A stretch of DNA of 7,001 nucleotides from JAAGZL01 sp964628835 (GTDB taxonomy: Bacteria > Pseudomonadota > Gammaproteobacteria > Chromatiales > Chromatiaceae): assembly GCA_964628835.1 (NCBI GenBank), contig CAZVME010000111.1:1-7001 (forward strand), given 5' to 3'. The notes beneath the pieces were generated by a model. That model was not told where the DNA came from. It did no database searches and was given only the letters and a program-made list of their open reading frames with translations. The translations under genes were made by a program, and so were the position numbers. Below, piece after piece: positions 1 through 6,919 of this stretch. Positions within the stretch are counted from its first letter, which is position 1. Each line of letters begins with the position of its first letter.

Positions 1-13
1 CGACTACCGGGGT

Positions 14-397
14 TTACCAGCCTTCGCTTCGCTCTCCATGGCTGGCAGCGAAGGAGAATACCGAATCCACATCCTCACCAACATTCACCGCCAGCACCCG
101 GATGTCCTGATCGGCCGTAGCAAGGTGCAGTCGTTCAAGCGAACCCATTTCCCGTCGACAGGGCGGACACCAGCTAGCCCAAAAGGAAACCACAACCACC
201 TTCCCTCTCATCTCGGATATATCGATGACCTCATCATCCATGTTTTTTAATCTGAGCGTCGGTGCGGCAACAGCACTCTTGAGTGAGGTCAAACTATGGG
301 TTAGGGGCGGGAGTTCGGTGGCAGACAGGTTTGCGGCCATAAACAGCAGCACGGGGACCATAAATCTCAGGATAAAACTATCTGGCGCAATGTACAT
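14..397 (-). CDS. TlpA-like periplasmic thiol-disulfide protein, C-terminally truncated
   Basis: The 127-residue product starts with a hydrophobic signal/anchor segment (about residues 9-25, possible cleavage near LSA-TE). The first half of a TlpA/ResA-type thioredoxin fold follows: GKVVVVSFWASWCPPC at 65-80, with the redox-active pair C77 and C80, then the strand IRVLAVNVGED at 99-109. Members of this family reduce or oxidise cysteines of exported proteins, often for cytochrome c maturation. Family members usually run 50-60 residues further, with a cis-proline motif and a final strand and helix. Here the frame stops after SHGERSEGW, and neither other frame of this strand shows the missing part in the bases visible. 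It may be a disrupted gene or have an unusual end. The start is well supported: GGGGAGG lies 7 bases before the ATG, inside the upstream gene, which it overlaps by 20 bp. A second ATG at 361 would give a shorter signal peptide. Confidence 0.8.
   Translation of the reverse strand: MYIAPDSFILRFMVPVLLFMAANLSATELPPLTHSLTSLKSAVAAPTLRLKNMDDEVIDISEMRGKVVVVSFWASWCPPCRREMGSLERLHLATADQDIRVLAVNVGEDVDSVFSFAASHGERSEGW
21..54. repeat. Inverted repeat at the 3' end of the TlpA-like frame
   Basis: CCTTCGCT (21-28) and AGCGAAGG (47-54) are perfect inverted copies around an 18-base centre. A second pair, CCAGCC (17-22) and GGCTGG (40-45), overlaps it. The TCGCT unit also occurs twice in tandem. It lies where the TlpA-like protein loses its family resemblance, so it may be part of a palindromic repeat element that entered the gene. 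Only one copy is visible. Confidence 0.35.
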
Positions 398-950
398 TGC
401 GTAACCTCCCCTCGAAAGTCTGGGCCTTCACATCCCAACGCACTACAAGGTCAAAGCTACTCCCAGCGGGAAGTCCGGTGGCCAACATACCCTGATTCCA
501 ATCGCCATTCGGTTCATATTCATGCTCGGGCGGAAACTGTGCCCAACGAAATGCAATCAGGGCCGGTTTTGTGGCTCCTGCCTGTTGTAGGCGTTGCAGC
601 CAGTTACCGGTGTCCATGGGCGGCCTGGAACCACTCGGTGACACCACCGACCACTTTTTCTGCACAAAGTGAACCGTGCCTGGAGCCTTGTCATTGCGCA
701 GTATCATGATGTAGACACATGCGGTTGCGTACGCCTCTATCTGTTTCAAAGTGAAGCCACGATTTACATAGAATGCACGCACCTGATCAGGTAACAGTTG
801 GGTCAGGGAGAGGCTGACACCGTTGATGTGGGTCTTCCAGGTCTCTGCTTGGGTTTGCGGGTTGATAGTTTGCGTCTGACCTGCCCAGACCTGGGGGATA
901 GCAGATGCAACTCCAAGCAGTATTGTTGTGCTTAACGGTGTCAGGTTCAT
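378..950 (-). CDS. Exported protein of unknown function, upstream of TlpA-like gene
   Basis: I do not recognise the family of this 190-residue protein. The N-terminus is a typical Sec signal peptide: a short polar start, the hydrophobic stretch TTILLGVASAI, and a likely cut after VWA at residue 23 (VWA-GQ). The mature part of about 167 residues has no further membrane segment. It alternates short strand-like stretches (ACVYIMILR at 77-85, GTVHFVQKKWSVV at 91-103, PALIAFRWAQF at 129-139, SSFDLVVRWDV at 165-174), which suggests a mostly beta fold. It contains exactly two cysteines, C78 and C188, which could form a disulfide. The last 20 bp overlap the TlpA-like gene, so the thiol-disulfide protein could be its redox partner; this is inference. 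No clear Shine-Dalgarno sequence precedes the ATG at 950. An AT-rich palindrome at 965-985 lies just upstream and may be an operator. Confidence 0.8.
   Translation of the reverse strand: MNLTPLSTTILLGVASAIPQVWAGQTQTINPQTQAETWKTHINGVSLSLTQLLPDQVRAFYVNRGFTLKQIEAYATACVYIMILRNDKAPGTVHFVQKKWSVVSPSGSRPPMDTGNWLQRLQQAGATKPALIAFRWAQFPPEHEYEPNGDWNQGMLATGLPAGSSFDLVVRWDVKAQTFEGRLRNVHCAR
405..411 (-). promoter_or_regulatory. Ribosome binding site of the TlpA-like gene
   Basis: GGGGAGG on the minus strand lies 7 bases before the ATG at 397-395. It sits inside the last codons of the preceding gene, so the two genes are probably translated from one message. It fixes the start codon of the TlpA-like gene. 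Confidence 0.7.
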
Positions 951-964
951 GGCGTTTGCAGTGG

Positions 965-985
965 AATATAATTGTCAATTATTTT
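965..985. promoter_or_regulatory. AT-rich palindrome, possible operator/promoter of the exported-protein operon
   Basis: The core at 968-982 reads ATAATTG-T-CAATTAT, a perfect 7-1-7 inverted repeat. Allowing one mismatch, it extends to arms of 10 bases (965-974 and 976-985). It lies 15 bases upstream of the ATG at 950, where a repressor or activator of the minus-strand operon would bind. It contains TTGACA on the minus strand, but that hexamer is too close to the start codon to be a normal -35 box. It also contains TATAAT on the plus strand (967-972), for which I see no good -35 partner or downstream gene. I cannot assign it to a known regulator. Confidence 0.4.
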
Positions 986-1155
986 GCGCCCGAACCTGCA
1001 CTGTATCACTAATTGACCGGCGCTGGAAACGCCTGATCCCCGCCCTTTTTATCCTTACCTACAGGAGCTGGACACCAGTTTTACAGCCCAGAAACCAGCC
1101 CCATGACACAATGGACAACTACCCAGAAAAACTCTCGGTTAAGCCGCTTAGCATA

Positions 1156-4100
1156 CTAAGTTACACTGTCATCTTCACCATAACCGCCACCCCCCGGGGT
1201 TTTTATAACCATAATATCCCCTTCCTCCACTTGAACCTGACCCTGCGCTGAAAGATCTGTTCTTGCCCCACTGCTGTGCAACAGGTAGTTGCATCCAACC
1301 TTCCCCGACTTACCGTGGTGCATGCCATAGGGTGGAACCCGCCGATGTCCAGCAAGAATATTGGCCGTCATCGGTTGTAAAAACCTGAGCCTGCGCCTGA
1401 CGCCATTTCCACCGGAATGTTTACCCTCACCACCAGAGCCACGCCGGATGGAAAACTCCTCCAGTCGCACCGGAAAACGCCACTCCAAAATCTCAGGATC
1501 AGTGAGGCGCGAGTTGGTCATGTGAGTATGCACCGCATCGGTTCCGGCATGGTCAGCAGTGGCGCCGGAACCACCACAGATGGTCTCATAATATTGGTAC
1601 TGTTCATTGCCCCAGGTGAAATTGTTCATGGTGCCCTGAGAGGCTGCTGCAACCCCCAGAGCTCCCAACATGGCATCCACTATTACCTGTGAGGTCTCTA
1701 CGTTTCCGGCCACCACTGCTGCCGGATAGGTGGGACTGATCATGCTCTCCTCGGGTAGGATGATGTTGAGCGGTTTGAGACAACCCTCATTCAGCGGTAT
1801 CTCATCATCCACTAGACAACGGAATACATAGAGCACCGCCGCCCTGCATATAGCCTTGGGCGCATTGTAATTCGCGGGATGTTGGGGACTGGTGCCGGTA
1901 AAATCTATGCTGGCGCTGCGGTTCTCTTGATTCAGTGTGATCTTTACGCACACCCGGTTGCCATCATCCATTTCATAGCAGAACTCACCGTCATGCAGTA
2001 CATCCAGAACCCGGCGCACCGACTCCTCGGCATTTGCCTGCACATGTCCCATGTAGGCGTTCACCACATCAATTCCAAAATGATCCACTGTGCGCAACAG
2101 CTCCTGCATCCCCTTTTCACAGGCTGCAAGCTGAGCCTTGAGATCTGCAATATTGCATTCGATATTGCGCGCGGGATAGGGACCGATGGCAAATAGTTGC
2201 CGCAGCTCTGTCTCCAGCATCAAACCTGCATCCACCAGTTTAATGTTGTCGATCAGCACCCCCTCCTGCTCCAGATGGGTGGAGTCAGACGGCATGGAGC
2301 CAGGGGTGATACCGCCAATATCCGCATGGTGGCCACGGGCTGCCACATAGAATATCGGCGCACTGCCAGAGCCATAGAACACCGGCTTTACCACGGTGAT
2401 ATCAGGCAGATGAGTACCTCCGTCATAGGGGTTGTTCAGGATATAGGCGTCGCCACGCCGGATGCCGCCGGCGTGCTTGCTGATGACCGCCTTGATGCTT
2501 TCACTCATGGAACCCAGGTGTACCGGCATATGCGGCGCATTAGCAATCAGTTCACCATGCCGATTAAACAGGGCACAGGAGAAATCCTGGCGTTCCTTGA
2601 TATTTACCGAAACCGCCGTATTCTCCAGCACTACACCCATCTGCTCGGCAATAGACATGAACAGGTTGTTGAAGATCTCCAGCATCACCGGGTCTACGCT
2701 GGTGCCAATAGCAAGCCTCTCTGGAAGCGGCATATAACGCTCCAGGATAATATCGTTGCGCGGGCTCAACTGCGCCTGCCAGCCCGGCTCCACCACTATG
2801 GTTCCGGTCTTCTCCACAATGATCGCAGGGCCGTTGATGGCCTGCCCCACTGTCAGTTCCTGGCGTAGGTAAAAGGGGGTCTCATGCAGTTCACCACCCA
2901 TCACCACTCGATGGGTGGCGTGTACCGGTGATGGTTTCTCCTCAGCCTGCCTGGAGGCCACAAACGGCGTGGCCTCGGCAACAGCAATCACCTCCACCTG
3001 CAACGCCTCGGCAATGATCTCTTTGTCTGGATCCACAAAGCCGAAGCGCTGCCGGTGACCGTGATTGAACTCCCTGGCCATGGAGTCCCGGGTATTGAGC
3101 GTAACCAGTAAGGAGCTATCCGATCCTGCGTAGCGCAGGTGCACTCTCTTCTCTACTCTGATCTGCTCTGACACCACCCCCTGGACATACAGCTGTTCTT
3201 CGCCGCTGGACTGCAGCAGATCAGATTCATCCTCCAGAGCGGAGATAAGCCCGGGGCTCAGCAATTCCTCAACCCCCTTGCTCTGGATAACCCTCTGATC
3301 CGCCAATCCCATGCCATAGGCCGACAGAACGCCAGCTAGGGGGTGAAGGTATATACGTTTAACTCCCAATGCATCGGCCACCAGACAGGCGTGCTGCCCG
3401 CCTGCACCACCAAAACAGCACAGGGTATATTCGGTGACATCATACCCGCGCTGAATGGAGATGCGCTTGATGGCATTGGCCATATTCTCCACCGCAATGG
3501 CAAGAAAACCCGCTGCCACCTGTTGCGGTGTGCGCCTGGCGCCGGCCTCCCCCTCTATCTCTCCAGCCAGGGTAGAGAAGCGGCTGGCCACAATCTCTAC
3601 ATCCAGTGGCTGATCTGAACCCGGCCCAAAGATCCTGGGAAAATATTCCGGTTGCAACTTGCCCAACATCAGGTTGCAGTCAGTCACCGTAAGTGGACCA
3701 TCATTGCGGTAACAGGCGGGCCCCGGATTGGCGCCTGCGGAGTCTGGTCCCACCCGAAGACGGGCACCATCAAACTTGAGGATTGAGCCACCACCCGCCG
3801 CCACGGTATGGATCTGCATCATGGGGGCGCGTATTCTCACTCCCGCCACCTCAGTCTCGAAAGTGCGCTCGTACTCTCCAGCATAGTGGCTGACATCGGT
3901 CGACGTCCCACCCATATCAAATCCGATCAACCTTTCAAACCCAGCCGCCGCCGCACTCTGCACCATACCCACCACACCACCCGCCGGGCCGGAAAGGATG
4001 GCGTCCTTACCCTGAAAAAAGCCGGCATCCGCCAGCCCGCCATTTGACTGCATGAACATAAGACGTCCAGCACTCTGTTTCATTCCCGCCAGTTCGGCAG

Positions 4101-4809
4101 CAACCCTATCCACGTACCTGCGCAATATAGGCGAGAGGTATGCGTCCACCACTGTAGTGTCACCCCTGGACACCAGCTTGATCAAAGGGCTTACAGTTGA
4201 GCTTACGGATATCTGGGTAAAACCGATCTCCCGGGCAATCTCAGCCAGGGCCTGTTCGTGTTGCGGATGACGATAGCCATGCATAAGCACAATCGCCACC
4301 GAACGCAGGCCCCTGTCATACGCCTGTTGCAGACCTAGTTCCGCCTGGCCATGGTCCAGGGAGATCACCACTTCACCCCTGGCCCCGATGCGTTCATCCA
4401 CCTCGAGCACATCTGCGTACATCATCTCAGGGAGTTGTATATGCAGCTCAAATAGCTTGGGACGGGTCTGATAGCCAATGCGCAGAGCATCGGCAAACCC
4501 CCTGGTGGTCACCAGTAGGGTCGGTTCACCCTGTCTCTCCAACAGGGCATTGGTGGCCACGGTGGTCCCCATCTTGACTGCGGCAATCTTTGCGGTGGGT
4601 ATCTCTGCACCGCTTGCCACGCCCAATAGACGTCTGATGCCTTCGATTGCGGCATCGGCATAGTTTGCAGGATCAACCGACAGCAGCTTTTCGGTCACCA
4701 CTGCGCCATCCGGTGCTCTCGCCACGATATCGGTAAAGGTGCCACCACGGTCTACCCAGAACTGCCACCGGGCCATTTTATCCGATTCTATTTCCTGTTG
4801 ATAAGGCAT
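1156..4809 (-). CDS. 5-oxoprolinase (ATP-hydrolysing), fused hydantoinase A/B type
   Basis: This 1217-residue cytoplasmic enzyme is predicted to open 5-oxoproline (pyroglutamate) to L-glutamate with ATP hydrolysis. The A half comes first: DRGGTFTDI at 20-28 (phosphate loop), DPANYADAAIEGIRRLL at 46-62, MGTTVATNALLERQG at 80-94, FDMGGTSTDVSHY at 297-309 (second nucleotide-binding loop) and CFGGAGGQHA at 465-474. The B half starts near 703: ENTAVSVNIKERQDFSCA at 729-746, NNPYDGGTHLPD at 792-803, ARGHHADIGGITPGSMP at 824-840, DFTGTSPQHPANYNAPKA at 969-986, GNVETSQVIVDA at 1035-1046 and the terminal KTPGGGGYG at 1203-1211. Length and domain order match the fused eukaryotic OPLAH type; Pseudomonas and PxpABC-type enzymes use separate subunits. 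No break or frameshift is visible. ATG 4776 (MARWQFWVDRGG) is an alternative start closer to where homologs usually begin; neither start has a strong Shine-Dalgarno. Other hydantoinase-family substrates (hydantoins) are possible but less likely given the OPLAH-like motifs. Confidence 0.93.
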   Translation of the reverse strand: MPYQQEIESDKMARWQFWVDRGGTFTDIVARAPDGAVVTEKLLSVDPANYADAAIEGIRRLLGVASGAEIPTAKIAAVKMGTTVATNALLERQGEPTLLVTTRGFADALRIGYQTRPKLFELHIQLPEMMYADVLEVDERIGARGEVVISLDHGQAELGLQQAYDRGLRSVAIVLMHGYRHPQHEQALAEIAREIGFTQISVSSTVSPLIKLVSRGDTTVVDAYLSPILRRYVDRVAAELAGMKQSAGRLMFMQSNGGLADAGFFQGKDAILSGPAGGVVGMVQSAAAAGFERLIGFDMGGTSTDVSHYAGEYERTFETEVAGVRIRAPMMQIHTVAAGGGSILKFDGARLRVGPDSAGANPGPACYRNDGPLTVTDCNLMLGKLQPEYFPRIFGPGSDQPLDVEIVASRFSTLAGEIEGEAGARRTPQQVAAGFLAIAVENMANAIKRISIQRGYDVTEYTLCCFGGAGGQHACLVADALGVKRIYLHPLAGVLSAYGMGLADQRVIQSKGVEELLSPGLISALEDESDLLQSSGEEQLYVQGVVSEQIRVEKRVHLRYAGSDSSLLVTLNTRDSMAREFNHGHRQRFGFVDPDKEIIAEALQVEVIAVAEATPFVASRQAEEKPSPVHATHRVVMGGELHETPFYLRQELTVGQAINGPAIIVEKTGTIVVEPGWQAQLSPRNDIILERYMPLPERLAIGTSVDPVMLEIFNNLFMSIAEQMGVVLENTAVSVNIKERQDFSCALFNRHGELIANAPHMPVHLGSMSESIKAVISKHAGGIRRGDAYILNNPYDGGTHLPDITVVKPVFYGSGSAPIFYVAARGHHADIGGITPGSMPSDSTHLEQEGVLIDNIKLVDAGLMLETELRQLFAIGPYPARNIECNIADLKAQLAACEKGMQELLRTVDHFGIDVVNAYMGHVQANAEESVRRVLDVLHDGEFCYEMDDGNRVCVKITLNQENRSASIDFTGTSPQHPANYNAPKAICRAAVLYVFRCLVDDEIPLNEGCLKPLNIILPEESMISPTYPAAVVAGNVETSQVIVDAMLGALGVAAASQGTMNNFTWGNEQYQYYETICGGSGATADHAGTDAVHTHMTNSRLTDPEILEWRFPVRLEEFSIRRGSGGEGKHSGGNGVRRRLRFLQPMTANILAGHRRVPPYGMHHGKSGKVGCNYLLHSSGARTDLSAQGQVQVEEGDIMVIKTPGGGGYGEDDSVT

Positions 4810-4913
4810 TGGTTTTTAAATGAATGTAGTATTTTTGATCCTAATATTTCGCCATTTTCCAATAACCCAGGAACATTTTTCCTATTTAACCAGTTTTTTT
4901 GCCTTAACGTGAA
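4810..4913. other. AT-rich divergent intergenic region
   Basis: This 104-bp gap separates the minus-strand oxoprolinase from the plus-strand metalloprotease gene, so it should hold at least the promoter of the oxoprolinase. It is visibly more AT-rich than the flanking genes. It contains a small inverted repeat, AGGAA-CATTT-TTCCT (4869-4883), and two similar ATTTTCC/ATTTTTCC stretches. I see no -35/-10 pair here close enough to consensus to call. Confidence 0.4.
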
Positions 4914-5543
4914 ATGATTACTGGCATATCTGAAAACCGTAACCATACTTGCTTCAGGATAATGGACAATCTGACTAGTATGAATATTAGCGCAACAAGC
5001 TTTCAAATGGGTTCTGTTTCACCCGCCTTTGCCACCGCAAAGGACAGGGAGTCCTATCCGTCTGATAAACCACAGAACCAGACACAAGAGACCACCCTGG
5101 AAGATTCTGAAATCAACCAGGTGCGGGAACTCAAGGCGCGAGACCGTGAGGTTCGCGCCCATGAAGCTGCACATATTGCTGTAGGAGGTTCCGCAGTTCG
5201 TGGTGGTGCACACCTGCAATATGTACGTGGTCCTGATGGTGTATTGTATGCGACAGGTGGTGAAGTAACGATTGATACCACCAGCGCCAGTACCCCCGAG
5301 GCCACTCTGGCAAAGGCCGAAATGATACGCCGTGCCGCACTGGCGCCAGCCAGACCGTCGGCTCAAGACAGGTCGGTGGCGGCAGATGCAGCGCAGATGG
5401 CCATGCGGGCCCGTCAGGAGATATTTGCACAGCAGCAGGCCGGAGAGGGGAACTCTCTTCAACCATCCAAGGCCATCGACAGCTATCAGAGCACGGGGAA
5501 ACTGGAGTCGCCCAGCGGCCCAAACCTGGATGAGCTTATCTAA
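4914..5543 (+). CDS. Putative zinc metalloprotease, SprA-related / CJM1_0395 family
   Basis: The family signature is the block ARDREVRAHEAAHIAVGG at 75-92. Its HEAAH (residues 83-87) fits a zinc-binding HExxH site. QYVRGPDGVLYATGGEVTIDTT follows at 102-123, where E117 or D121 could be a further ligand, and then a helical stretch with KAEMIRRAALAPARPSAQDRSVAADAAQMA at 134-163. These match the SprA-related (CJM1_0395) family, annotated as putative metalloproteases; substrates are unknown to me. The N-terminal 70 residues are polar and low in order, and the C-terminal 35 residues also look disordered. I see no signal peptide or membrane segment. The start is uncertain: ATG 4914, 4962 (MDNLTS) and 4980 (MNISATSF) are in frame, none has a well-placed Shine-Dalgarno, and 4980 gives the most family-like N-terminus. 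The PilZ gene follows after 161 bp on the same strand. Confidence 0.88.
   Translation: MITGISENRNHTCFRIMDNLTSMNISATSFQMGSVSPAFATAKDRESYPSDKPQNQTQETTLEDSEINQVRELKARDREVRAHEAAHIAVGGSAVRGGAHLQYVRGPDGVLYATGGEVTIDTTSASTPEATLAKAEMIRRAALAPARPSAQDRSVAADAAQMAMRARQEIFAQQQAGEGNSLQPSKAIDSYQSTGKLESPSGPNLDELI
4921..4949 (+). promoter_or_regulatory. Weak sigma70-like promoter candidate for the metalloprotease gene
   Basis: CTGGCA (4921-4926) and CATACT (4944-4949) are separated by 17 bases, and each matches four of six consensus positions. Transcription would begin near 4956. If real, the metalloprotease gene must start at ATG 4962 or 4980 and not at 4914. Matches this weak occur by chance, so this is only a hint. 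Confidence 0.2.
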
Positions 5544-5559
5544 CCTGCTCCAGGCAGGT
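5543..5559 (+). other. Short stem-loop immediately after the metalloprotease stop codon
   Basis: The arms ACCTGC (5543-5548) and GCAGGT (5554-5559) pair perfectly around a 5-base loop, beginning at the last base of the stop codon. No T-run follows, so it is not a standard intrinsic terminator. It could protect the 3' end of the message or weakly slow transcription. Confidence 0.3.
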
Positions 5560-5601
5560 GGTTGCAAACAAATCGGTCATCTATTACTGCACTGCACCCC
5601 T

Positions 5602-5635
5602 CGGCAAGATAGTCAGCCAGTCAAACTATTTGCCG
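5602..5635 (+). other. Stem-loop in the metalloprotease-PilZ spacer
   Basis: The left arm CGGCAA-G-ATAGT (5602-5613) pairs with ACTATTTGCCG (5625-5635) over 11 base pairs with a single bulged G at 5608; the loop is 11 bases. It ends about 70 bases before the PilZ start codon. No T-run follows in the plus direction, so termination would have to be non-canonical. A structured leader for the PilZ message is an alternative. I saw no c-di-GMP riboswitch consensus around it. Confidence 0.45.
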
Positions 5636-5704
5636 TGCAACTATGGACCTTACCAGACCGTTCCAAGTAGCATGGGAGTAAGATAACAACCGGATCAACG
5701 GAAT

Positions 5705-6364
5705 ATGACAGATACCACCATCAACTTTGCTGTCGGATCAAATCTTGAGCTTGAGTCCACCACCGATGAGTTCCTGAACAACCTGCACTCAGAGATCATT
5801 GGCTATACCGAGAGTCAGGGCTTGATCCTGTCCCATCCCAGAAAGGACGATATCCCGGTGCAGGTTGATCCAGGTGATAAATTTTATGTCAGCCTACAAC
5901 AAGATGATGCTAATGTGTCGTTTGAGACCAGGGTAATTGAGGTTCAAACCGCCCCATACCCACATCTGTACACAACCTACCCGGATACGATCAGAACCGG
6001 ATTACTTAGAAAAAGTAATCGTGTACCGGCGCCTCCCACAGAGATGCATCTGGTAATGGAAAGTGGTGAAACCAACCTCCCTATATCGATGCGAAACATT
6101 AGTGTATCTGGCGCACGTCTAGTGTCGGAACAACGGCTGGGAGCGGTGAACAGCCAATTCCAGATAGACATACAGGCCGGAGCGGGACAGCCCCGAGTCA
6201 GGGTTGGCTGCATGATCAGGCATGTCCAAGAGGTGACAGAAAAAAACCGCCCCAGCTTTCACCATGGGGTGGAGTTTATCGGTATGGATGCCGAAGTACA
6301 GCTATTCCTATGGAAGTTTGTTCAGACGGGCATATCCATGCAGCAACAGGCGGCCGTGGACTAA
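5705..6364 (+). CDS. PilZ domain c-di-GMP receptor, YcgR-like
   Basis: This 219-residue cytoplasmic protein has two parts. Residues 1-100 resemble the N-terminal YcgR/PilZN beta domain (FLNNLHSEIIGY near 23-34, VDPGDKFYVSL at 54-64, FETRVIEVQ at 73-81). Residues 101-210 form a PilZ domain. Both c-di-GMP contacts are intact: RKSNR (R102 and R106, RxxxR) and NISVSG at 131-136 ((D/N)xSxxG). A conserved-looking end follows with FHHGVEFIGMD at 185-195. Proteins of this layout bind c-di-GMP and typically brake the flagellar motor or control surface attachment. The usual genetic neighbours (flagellar, pilus or cyclase genes) are absent here, so the target is unknown. The ATG has only a weak purine-rich stretch (ACGGA) ahead of it. 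The gene is convergent with the L,D-transpeptidase, 58 bp away. Confidence 0.92.
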   Translation: MTDTTINFAVGSNLELESTTDEFLNNLHSEIIGYTESQGLILSHPRKDDIPVQVDPGDKFYVSLQQDDANVSFETRVIEVQTAPYPHLYTTYPDTIRTGLLRKSNRVPAPPTEMHLVMESGETNLPISMRNISVSGARLVSEQRLGAVNSQFQIDIQAGAGQPRVRVGCMIRHVQEVTEKNRPSFHHGVEFIGMDAEVQLFLWKFVQTGISMQQQAAVD

Positions 6365-6422
6365 TCACAGCAACAGGGTCTGCAATAAACCAGCCAGCCG
6401 ACGTGCGTGATCAACAGCGGCC

Positions 6423-6914
6423 TTAGTTGACCCCCTCTTCATCACCAAACATGAACTGGTATCTATAGTTTCCAACCAGGGAATTATCCACATGGCGCCG
6501 CACCCTGATCTTCATATTTTTCTTACCGTGTTCGCGTACCAGGTTATACAGCTTGCGGGCATTATCGGTGTGGAGGCGTATACAACCATGGGACGCCGTC
6601 CTACCCAAACGTCTTGTGTAATTGGTGCCGTGGATCGCATAGCCGCCATTGAAGAAGATTGAATACGGCATGGGGGAATTGTCATACTTCTTTGAGTAAT
6701 GCATACGCGAAGTCCACAGGGGTTTGTAGTCACCAACTGGAGTGCGATAACCTTTTCTGGCAGTAGATACCTTCCATTTATGCTTGCGGTAACCGTCCAC
6801 GTAGACTTCCATTCTCTGCTTGGATAGGTCCACTGTAACTTCCACCTTGTCAGCAGATACCTGAAAAGTCGTAAACCACAGGAGCAAACTACCAAAAACA
6901 TACACTGCACGCAT
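6423..6914 (-). CDS. Exported L,D-transpeptidase (YkuD domain)
   Basis: The protein of 163 residues has a signal peptide (MRAVYVFGSLLLWFTTFQVSA, likely cut before DK) followed by a minimal YkuD domain with no LysM or other wall-binding module. Key motifs are VTVDLSKQRMEVYVDG near the start of the domain, TPVGDYKP, and the catalytic block IHGTNYTRRLGRTASHGCIRL, whose conserved His and nucleophilic Cys lie in SHGC. These enzymes act in the periplasm on tetrapeptide stems, forming 3-3 cross-links or attaching proteins to peptidoglycan; which applies cannot be told from the sequence. ATG 6914 is preferred because AGGTGG lies 5 bases upstream. GTG 6923 is an alternative start adding three residues, and it overlaps that Shine-Dalgarno. 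The C-terminal RYQFMFGDEEGVN is short and acidic. Confidence 0.93.
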   Translation of the reverse strand: MRAVYVFGSLLLWFTTFQVSADKVEVTVDLSKQRMEVYVDGYRKHKWKVSTARKGYRTPVGDYKPLWTSRMHYSKKYDNSPMPYSIFFNGGYAIHGTNYTRRLGRTASHGCIRLHTDNARKLYNLVREHGKKNMKIRVRRHVDNSLVGNYRYQFMFGDEEGVN

Positions 6915-6919
6915 TTTTC

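Noticed and set aside
1147..1160. CTTAG-CATA-CTAAG hairpin over the oxoprolinase stop codon
   Set aside because: The stem is only 5 bp, AT-rich and without a T-run, so it is too weak to call a terminator.
928..1251. 107-codon plus-strand frame spanning the 951-1155 gap, with TATAAT at 967-972 nearby
   Set aside because: It starts inside the exported-protein gene and ends inside the oxoprolinase gene, both on the other strand; its translation has no protein-like features and the TATAAT lacks a -35 partner.
2197..2868. 223-codon open frame on the plus strand inside the oxoprolinase gene
   Set aside because: It lies fully antisense to a strongly conserved coding region, its translation has no domain-like pattern, and it has no supporting start signal.
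4788..5006. 72-codon open frame on the minus strand across the divergent gap
   Set aside because: It overlaps both flanking genes and has no recognisable motif or ribosome binding site; the gap is better explained as control sequence.
5019..5567. 182-codon open frame on the minus strand across the metalloprotease gene
   Set aside because: It is antisense to the HEAAH family gene; the Cys- and Gly-rich translation looks like a reverse-frame artefact.
5544..5704. c-di-GMP riboswitch ahead of the PilZ gene
   Set aside because: The conserved riboswitch core sequences and the tetraloop-receptor layout are not present; only simple stem-loops are.
6365..6422. Possible shared terminator between the convergent PilZ and L,D-transpeptidase genes
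   Set aside because: I found only 4-bp stems and no T-run on either strand in the 58-bp gap.
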